From an uncultured Eubacteriales bacterium (GTDB lineage: Bacteria; Bacillota; Clostridia; Oscillospirales; Butyricicoccaceae): a DNA stretch of 10,675 nucleotides. The notes beneath the pieces are model-generated. The model ran no database searches, was not told the origin of the DNA, and saw only the letters and a program-made list of their open reading frames with translations. A program made the translations under genes and the position numbers. The DNA lies in assembly GCA_910586105.1 (NCBI GenBank), contig CAJUGU010000131.1, forward strand, positions 1 through 10,675, given 5' to 3'. Shown piece by piece: positions 6,373 to 10,675 of the stretch (position 1 is its first letter; each line of letters opens with the position of its first letter).

Positions 6373-6465
6373 GTCAAAGTCCTCCTCTATCGTCATTTTC
6401 GCGGTTTTTCGTATCCATGGAATGCCCCTCCGTTCCGTCCGCCTGAACGGTCCGGCGGATCGGGT

Positions 6466-7200
6466 TCAGCCCTCTGGGAATAACTCCAAACCACGAATTT
6501 TGCGAAAATAAGCTGCCAGCCGTTCCCTGCTGGAATTGACCACCAGTTCCTCCGGGATTCCGGCCTCCTCGATCACGGCAAGCGCGTTGTCGAACCGGCC
6601 CACCTGATCCCTGACGTGCGCGTCGCTTGAGACCACGACCGGGACCTCATATTTTTTGCAAAGGCGGGCGATCTCCAGACAGTTCTCCCGGCTGCCGCGC
6701 CGCACGTTGACCGAATTGTTGTTGATCTCCACGATCTTCCCGTATTGGTTGCACTGGGATATGATATGCTCGTAATCGAATTTAAACGCCGGTGTTCCCG
6801 GATGTCCCAACGTCGTGATGAAGGGGTCGCGCAGCACGCCCTCCATCGCGATCGTGTGCGCCTCCTCGGTCGCGGGCTTGTAGATTGGGTCGTGAAAGGA
6901 AGCGATGATATACTCAAGCTCGCGATAATACTTGTATTCGATCTGATCGACCGCGCCCATCGGCGGCAGGATGTTGCATTCCATGCCGCGGATCACGGTA
7001 ACGCCTTCGATCACGCGCGGCACGATGTTCAGGTTCGCAAAGTGCCACTGGTGTGCGCCGTCGTCCATCGCGGGGCCGTGATTGGTGATCGCGATCGCCA
7101 GCATCCCCGTTTCCTTTGCCGCGTGTACCATTTCGGTCAGCGTCGAATAGGCGTGCGAGGAAACGTTTGTGTGCGTGTGTAAGTCTGCTACGATTTGCAT
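6466..7200 (-). CDS. PHP-domain phosphoesterase (YcdX-like)
   Basis: The 244-residue protein is a single PHP domain of the YcdX type. Metal-binding residues expected for a trinuclear site are all visible: His8 and His10 (DLHTHT), His16, His41 (NHGP), Glu74 (GMECN), His103 (SFHD), His133 (LGHPG), and Asp193 with His195 (SSDAHV). YcdX-like enzymes are cytosolic hydrolases that remove phosphate from small molecules; the physiological substrate is generally not known. The gene is 26 bp downstream of hprK on the same strand, with AAAGGAG (7213-7219) 12 nt before the ATG, a rather long spacing. It is followed by the ROK kinase after 93 bp. Its place between HPr kinase and a sugar kinase suggests a link to phosphorylated sugars or signalling metabolites, but this is association only. 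Confidence 0.88.
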   Translation of the reverse strand: MQIVADLHTHTNVSSHAYSTLTEMVHAAKETGMLAIAITNHGPAMDDGAHQWHFANLNIVPRVIEGVTVIRGMECNILPPMGAVDQIEYKYYRELEYIIASFHDPIYKPATEEAHTIAMEGVLRDPFITTLGHPGTPAFKFDYEHIISQCNQYGKIVEINNNSVNVRRGSRENCLEIARLCKKYEVPVVVSSDAHVRDQVGRFDNALAVIEEAGIPEELVVNSSRERLAAYFRKIRGLELFPEG

Positions 7201-7226
7201 AGGTGTCGATTGCTCCTTTTTTCAGG

Positions 7227-8159
7227 TCAGCCGCCGAACGACTTGAGCATCCGTTCCTGAAGCTCCTGCGCGGCGTTGAAACCCATTTTCTTGTGGCGGT
7301 TATTCATTGCGGCAACCTCAATGATTACCGCGAGGTTGCGGCCCGGCTTAACCGGGATCGTCAGCGACGGCACCGCAATATCCAGAATGCTGGTCGTCTG
7401 CCCGTCCAGCCCGAGGCGGTCGTACATCTTGCCGTCCTCCCAGGCTTCCAGATTGATGATGAGCTCGACCTTCTCCGTCAGCTTGACCGCGCCCATACCG
7501 AAGATACGCCGCACGTCAATGATCCCGATGCCGCGCAGCTCAATGAAGTGCCGGATCACCTCGGGGGCCGTGCCGACGAGTGTCTTATCCGAAACGCGTT
7601 TGATCTCGACTGCGTCGTCCGCGATCAGGCGGTGGCCGCGCTTGACCAGCTCGATCGCGGTCTCCGATTTGCCGACGCCCGAGTCGCCGAGCAGCAGCAC
7701 GCCTTCGCCGTAAATCTCGACCAGCACGCCATGCAGAGTGATCTGCGGCGCAAGCGAGACTTTCAGCGACGCAATGATCGCGCTCATGATCGTCGAAGTG
7801 AATTCATTGGTACGAAAGATCGGGGTGCCGTGTTTTTTTGCCGCCTCCAGACATTCCGGATACACGTCGATATTTCTCGAAATAATCAGTGCGGGGATTC
7901 CGGTCGAAAACAGTTTTTCAAACGCCGCCAGCCGGTCCTCTGGGGTAAACTGTCCGACATAGGTCGTTTCGACCTTCCCAATGATCTGCAGCCGGTTGGG
8001 ATCGAAAAAGTCAAAATAACCGGCCATCTGGAGCGCTGGACGGTTCACGTCATCCTTAATGATTTCTATTTTGTCAAAATTCTCAGGCGCATATACAACT
8101 TCAAGTCCGAATTCCTGCACCAGACTGCCCAGCCGGACGCCAAATTCCTTTAACTGCAT
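7227..8159 (-). CDS. hprK: HPr kinase/phosphorylase
   Basis: The 310-residue protein matches HprK/P in length and domain order. Residues 1-130 form the N-terminal MurE-like domain. The catalytic domain has LHGVLVEIYGEGVLLLGDSGVGKS (Walker A at 158-165, His143 in LHG), HRLIADDAVEI (176-186), and the family signature ELRGIGIIDVRRIFG near 207-221. The enzyme phosphorylates HPr of the sugar phosphotransferase system on a serine with ATP or pyrophosphate and reverses this when phosphate is high, thereby controlling CcpA-dependent catabolite repression in Firmicutes. The start at 8159 has AGGAGG 7 nt upstream. A near-consensus promoter lies just before it, and PHP and ROK genes follow in the same transcription unit. 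Housekeeping character makes it unlikely to be mobile cargo, which matters for interpreting the split sigG. Confidence 0.96.
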   Translation of the reverse strand: MQLKEFGVRLGSLVQEFGLEVVYAPENFDKIEIIKDDVNRPALQMAGYFDFFDPNRLQIIGKVETTYVGQFTPEDRLAAFEKLFSTGIPALIISRNIDVYPECLEAAKKHGTPIFRTNEFTSTIMSAIIASLKVSLAPQITLHGVLVEIYGEGVLLLGDSGVGKSETAIELVKRGHRLIADDAVEIKRVSDKTLVGTAPEVIRHFIELRGIGIIDVRRIFGMGAVKLTEKVELIINLEAWEDGKMYDRLGLDGQTTSILDIAVPSLTIPVKPGRNLAVIIEVAAMNNRHKKMGFNAAQELQERMLKSFGG

Positions 8160-8194
8160 GGGTCTTCCTCCTGCTTACCACGAAATATGTCTAT

Positions 8195-8223
8195 ATTATA
8201 AACGAATTCCCGCCGTATTTCAA
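8195..8223 (-). promoter_or_regulatory. sigma-A type promoter of hprK operon
   Basis: Minus-strand TTGAAA (8223-8218) and TATAAT (8200-8195) are separated by exactly 17 bp, matching the consensus at 5/6 and 6/6. The expected start site near 8188 gives a leader of about 29 nt before the hprK ATG. It is divergent from the rpmB promoter. Confidence 0.85.
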
Positions 8224-8282
8224 TCCTTCTGTTCTACATTTTGCCTAAAATATATCCTTGCAACTTTTTTGAAAGATTATGC

Positions 8283-8311
8283 TTGCATTTTGCGGCAAAA
8301 TATGATATTAT
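8283..8311 (+). promoter_or_regulatory. promoter of rpmB
   Basis: TTGCAT (8283-8288) and TATTAT (8306-8311) are 17 bp apart, and TGA precedes the -10, making it an extended -10 element. It lies about 40 bp upstream of the rpmB start codon in an AT-rich divergent intergenic region shared with hprK. Confidence 0.65.
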
Positions 8312-8353
8312 TATATGCGTTACGTAACGCCTGAAGTAAGGAGGTGCAGGAAA

Positions 8354-8542
8354 ATGGCAAAGTGCGATATTTGCGGCAAGGGCGTAAGCTTTGGTATCAA
8401 GGTGTCCCACTCCCACCGCCGTTCCAACAGAACTTGGAAGGCGAATGTTCGCCGGGTCAAGGCTGTTGTCGATGGTACTCCGTGCCATGTCAACGTTTGT
8501 ACACGGTGCCTCCGTTCCGGCAAGGTCACTCGCGCGATCTGA
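8354..8542 (+). CDS. rpmB: 50S ribosomal protein L28 (zinc-ribbon form)
   Basis: The 62-residue basic protein is a complete L28: MAKCDICGKGVSFG, VSHSHRRSNRTWKANVR, and a C-terminal CTRCLRSGKV. Two CxxC pairs (Cys4/Cys7 and Cys49/Cys52) show it is the zinc-binding variant; many Firmicutes also keep a zinc-free paralog for zinc starvation. The ATG at 8354 is fixed by AAGGAGGTG (8338-8346) 7 nt upstream; a longer upstream frame is not the start. It is monocistronic, with its own promoter and a strong terminator 13 bp after the stop codon. rpmB normally stands alone or next to housekeeping genes, consistent with chromosomal DNA here. Confidence 0.97.
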   Translation: MAKCDICGKGVSFGIKVSHSHRRSNRTWKANVRRVKAVVDGTPCHVNVCTRCLRSGKVTRAI

Positions 8543-8555
8543 TGCTGAACAAACA

Positions 8556-8588
8556 CAAAAAGCTCTGCCATTCCGGCAGAGCTTTTTC
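8556..8588. terminator. rpmB intrinsic terminator
   Basis: AGCTCTGCC (8561-8569) pairs perfectly with GGCAGAGCT (8575-8583) around ATTCC, followed by TTTTT and preceded by AAAA. It can act on both strands, covering the broken gene that converges from the right. From 8589 to 8747 I see no gene, repeat or regulatory signal. Confidence 0.93.
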
Positions 8589-8747
8589 CTTGCCTGGTTT
8601 TGTTTCCGCGACCTTCCCGGCTGTCGGGCTTCCGGCTTATCCCCTTCGCGCTGAAATCCCCGCAGCCTTCGGAGAAACTGTGCGCCAATATGGATAATTG
8701 CCCGATAGGCTGGAATTGCTTGGGTGTCCGTTCCACAAGTATGGCAG

Positions 8748-9069
8748 TCAATCCTGCTGGTTCCATTCTTGGAAGCCGCGTGCAAAATACGCATGCATCA
8801 TTTCCTCATCGTTGCACATATTCATGTGCTCCCGGGAAAGCAAACTGATATCATCTATCTATTGGAATACACACAAAAAATATCTTCATCTTTGAAACCG
8901 TCGCTGATCTTTAACAAAAGGGATAAGGGTGGTGATCCACAAAAAAGAATGGCGCAATATCCTCTGGCGTCGTTCGTATTTTTAAGGGCGGACGGGTCTC
9001 GGGCGGCCACCACGGGAACCACTTCCATTCCTCGTCTTTTCGCAAGCCATATTGTTCATACGCTTTCAC
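8748..9069 (-). pseudogene. unrecognised small gene broken by frameshifts
   Basis: On the minus strand a GTG at 9069 has a strong GGAGGG (9079-9084) 9 nt upstream and opens a 52-residue frame (VKAYEQYGLRKDEEWKWFPW, later EDIAPFFFVDHHPYP) that stops at 8911. Protein-like sequence continues in a second frame (KISDGFKDEDIFCVYSN, stop at 8855) and then a third (IDDISLLSREHMNMCN to GFQEWNQQD, stop at 8748). Joined, the pieces would give about 105-110 acidic, aromatic-rich residues. The second break coincides with a short GATA-like repeat (TAGATAGATGATA), a natural slippage site. I do not recognise the family. It is co-oriented with the kinase-like gene upstream and is less GC-rich than the left half of the window. 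Sequencing error could mimic these shifts, so decay is likely but not proven. Confidence 0.5.
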
Positions 9070-9144
9070 TTACCCCATCCCTCCATCGGTTCCCCGGCCT
9101 ATCGCTTTCCTGATCCATGCGGAACCCTGTGTTTTAATCCTAAA

Positions 9145-9702
9145 TCAGCGAAATCGCCAGCGGCTTCCCCCATCAGCAAAAAGGGAAGAACGGTCGAGAT
9201 CCGCCAAATAACCATGGTCGATCAAAATGTGCTCCAAGCCATATTGCCGACACATTGCCAAAGTCTCGGCATTGTCTGCGACCAGGGATTCCATTGTACA
9301 GCCGGAATCATCCAGCCGCACTTCGACGGTATTCGCATACGCCTGTATCTCATGGAAGCGCCGCCGTATATACGATTCCGTCATTATCAAACATCGATAG
9401 CAGATATGCTGGAGATAATGTCCCTCGAAATCCTTTGCCCAATCAAAAGGGATATAACATCCCTCAAGGATCAGGTTCTGCTGGTTTTCGATCACGGTTT
9501 TAATGATTTCCCGGACGATGGGCCATAAAACCTCCGTCAATGCTGCATCATCGCTCAGAGGCGTGAGCGCCGTATGCCCGCTGCGGATCAAACCCATTTT
9601 CAAATGGTCGATGGAAAAGTACGGATATCCGTATTCTTCCAAAAGCCTTTGTGCCAAAGCGGTTTTCCCGGTATGGGATGCACCGCCGATCAGCAAAACC
9701 AT
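9145..9702 (-). CDS. P-loop kinase-like protein (adenylate/nucleotide-kinase-like AAA)
   Basis: The 185-residue protein starts with a P-loop, MVLLIGGASHTGKTALAQRL (G7 to T14 as GxxxxGKT), followed by PYFSIDHLKMGLIRSG, where Asp32 occupies the position typical of substrate-binding aspartates in small-molecule kinases. LILEGCYIPFDW resembles the second strand of such folds, and YIRRRFHEI supplies arginines of a lid type. These features suggest phosphorylation of a small molecule, as in adenylate, shikimate or 2-phosphoglycerate-like kinases of the P-loop class, but no substrate can be assigned. The start is supported by AGGAGG (9709-9714) 6 nt upstream. It stands alone between the hydrolase and the broken gene, all on the minus strand, with no clear operon partner. 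Confidence 0.75.
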   Translation of the reverse strand: MVLLIGGASHTGKTALAQRLLEEYGYPYFSIDHLKMGLIRSGHTALTPLSDDAALTEVLWPIVREIIKTVIENQQNLILEGCYIPFDWAKDFEGHYLQHICYRCLIMTESYIRRRFHEIQAYANTVEVRLDDSGCTMESLVADNAETLAMCRQYGLEHILIDHGYLADLDRSSLFADGGSRWRFR

Positions 9703-9824
9703 ATGTCCCCTCCTAACCCTTGAAGGATGCTCCGCCCTATCCGATCATACGGAACAGCGCAGCGGTGCGCACAGCCCAATCCGCAAACCATGCGCGCCAG
9801 AAGATCACTATATCCGTGAACGGT

Positions 9825-10544
9825 TCAGCGGCGCAGGAAACGGAGCACGGCTACGTTAAAACGCGCAGGCGTTTCCGCCGCACAAAAATGATTTGCGCCT
9901 TCAATACAGCAGTATTCGCCCTGAGGAAGCTCCTGTGCAATCCGCCGCGAATGGGAATCCCAGATCATATCCGCAGAGCCGACGATCACGAGCGCCGGCA
10001 CATCGATCCGGCGAAGATCCTCCCACCGCACGCCATAATCGTGCGTCATCAGGGCCAGGACATCATGCTTTCGGCGCACCGCTTCATTCCGTGCGCCTAC
10101 GAATTTCATAGCCGCAACGACCGGATACAGCGGCAACTGGATATAAGGTTTCACGCCTTGCAGCATTTGAATATTCGCGCCGTTCAGCACCAGCCGGTCA
10201 ACATATGCAGGATATTTCAGCGCAAACCGAATGGCAAGGTTTCCCCCGTCGCTGAAACCGATCACATGCGCCCGCGGAACGCCCAGCACATCCAACACCA
10301 TCTTTAAATCGTCTGCGAAGAGATCGAACGACAGGCCACGCGTACCCGGCTCAGAACCGCCGTGGCCTCGGCTGTCCATCGCGATCACACGGAATCCCAT
10401 CCGCACCAGTACGGGGACTTGTCCCCTCCAATAGCCGCTGTCCTCGCCGTTGCCATGCAGCAGTACGACCGGCTCGCCGCTCCCTGACTCAAAGCAGCAG
10501 ATTTTCGCATCCCCGCAGGTGATAATATGCTTTTTTTCGTACAT
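9825..10544 (-). CDS. alpha/beta hydrolase
   Basis: The 239-residue protein is a complete alpha/beta hydrolase fold enzyme. The oxyanion-hole region is VVLLHGNGEDSGYW (HG at 30-31), followed by DSRGHGGSEP. The nucleophile is Ser98 in the elbow GFSDGGN, the acid is probably Asp192 in GSADMIWD, and the base is His219 in GANHF. The cap region is short. Members of this family include esterases, lactonases and haloperoxidase-like enzymes, and substrates cannot be inferred from the triad. No signal peptide is seen, so it is cytosolic. The ATG at 10544 is preferred over a GTG at 10553 because the AGGGGA ribosome binding site would abut the GTG. It is 122 bp upstream of the kinase-like gene, with no obvious terminator between, so they may share a transcript. 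Confidence 0.88.
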   Translation of the reverse strand: MYEKKHIITCGDAKICCFESGSGEPVVLLHGNGEDSGYWRGQVPVLVRMGFRVIAMDSRGHGGSEPGTRGLSFDLFADDLKMVLDVLGVPRAHVIGFSDGGNLAIRFALKYPAYVDRLVLNGANIQMLQGVKPYIQLPLYPVVAAMKFVGARNEAVRRKHDVLALMTHDYGVRWEDLRRIDVPALVIVGSADMIWDSHSRRIAQELPQGEYCCIEGANHFCAAETPARFNVAVLRFLRR

Positions 10545-10586
10545 CCTATTCACTTCCCCTCGTTTTTATCATTGCAAAAGGTAATG

Positions 10587-10622
10587 AAAAAAAGCGACGA
10601 CCGAACCGATCATCGCCTTTTT
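10587..10622. terminator. bidirectional hairpin terminator at right edge
   Basis: GCGACGA (10594-10600) pairs with TCATCGC (10610-10616), 7 bp with one wobble. A-tracts lie on the left and T-tracts on the right, so it can end transcripts on either strand. It probably closes a minus-strand gene lying beyond the right end. Nothing else is supported from 10623 to 10675. Confidence 0.75.
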
Positions 10623-10675
10623 GATGTGCGCGCTGAGTTATCTTCCCGGGCCGTCTCCAGCCAAGTATTGTCACC

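Noticed and set aside
6431..6458. TCCGCC/GGCGGA hairpin between PHP and ROK genes
   Set aside because: Only 6 bp with no T tract; insufficient to call a terminator or processing site within the operon.
5368..6483. Long plus-strand open frame of 371 codons
   Set aside because: Antisense to the ROK kinase with its complete motif set; no ribosome binding site and biased His/Arg/Ala composition typical of a shadow.
7203..8153. Long plus-strand open frame of 316 codons
   Set aside because: Antisense to hprK, which is unmistakable; translation has no family features.

Overview
The window looks like chromosomal DNA of a GC-rich, endospore-lineage Firmicute, most likely a gut-type clostridium (Oscillospiraceae/Ruminococcaceae-like). 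The reasons are a bifunctional-type HPr kinase, a zinc-ribbon L28, YlmH, an S-layer-homology (SLH) surface protein, a sporulation sigma-G fragment, strong AGGAGG ribosome binding sites and short intrinsic terminators. The genus is an inference from gene content and composition.

Layout. 1-161: gene-free, with a GC hairpin and three tandem 39-bp hairpin repeats. 192-992 (+): YlmH. 1177-3081 (+): secreted SLH protein with a beta-helix-like middle and an X2-like module. 3117-3223: a bidirectional terminator and further hairpins between convergent genes. 3244-3759 (-): only the C-terminal part of sigma-G. 3789-5174 (-): an intact large serine recombinase, ending 29 bp from the sigma-G fragment. 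5222-5329 (-): a 35-residue ORF before the recombinase. 5434-8159 (-): a catabolic/regulatory operon read hprK, PHP phosphoesterase, ROK sugar kinase. 8354-8542 (+): rpmB, divergent from hprK. 8748-9069 (-): an unrecognised gene broken by frameshifts. 9145-9702 (-): P-loop kinase-like protein. 9825-10544 (-): alpha/beta hydrolase.

The most interesting object is the split sigma-G. Sigma-G similarity starts abruptly at the conserved PMIIGEIRRYLRD motif (region 2.4). The first ~96 residues of a normal sigma-G are not in the window, and a complete site-specific recombinase sits directly upstream in the same orientation. This resembles the sigK/skin arrangement of Bacillus and Clostridioides, in which a serine recombinase restores a split sigma gene. 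Two things set it apart. Sigma-G works in the forespore, the germ line, not in the disposable mother cell. The DNA upstream of the recombinase carries housekeeping-type genes (hprK, rpmB) instead of obvious prophage. Reversible inversion, a very large element, or a fossil disruption are all possible, and the window cannot decide among them. An imperfect dyad centred exactly on the sigma-G homology junction is a candidate att site.

The remaining genes look ordinary: hprK-PHP-ROK is a carbon-control cluster with a near-consensus promoter, and rpmB has its own promoter and terminator. The right third (about 8.6-9.7 kb) is less GC-rich and contains the broken gene, suggesting accessory DNA.
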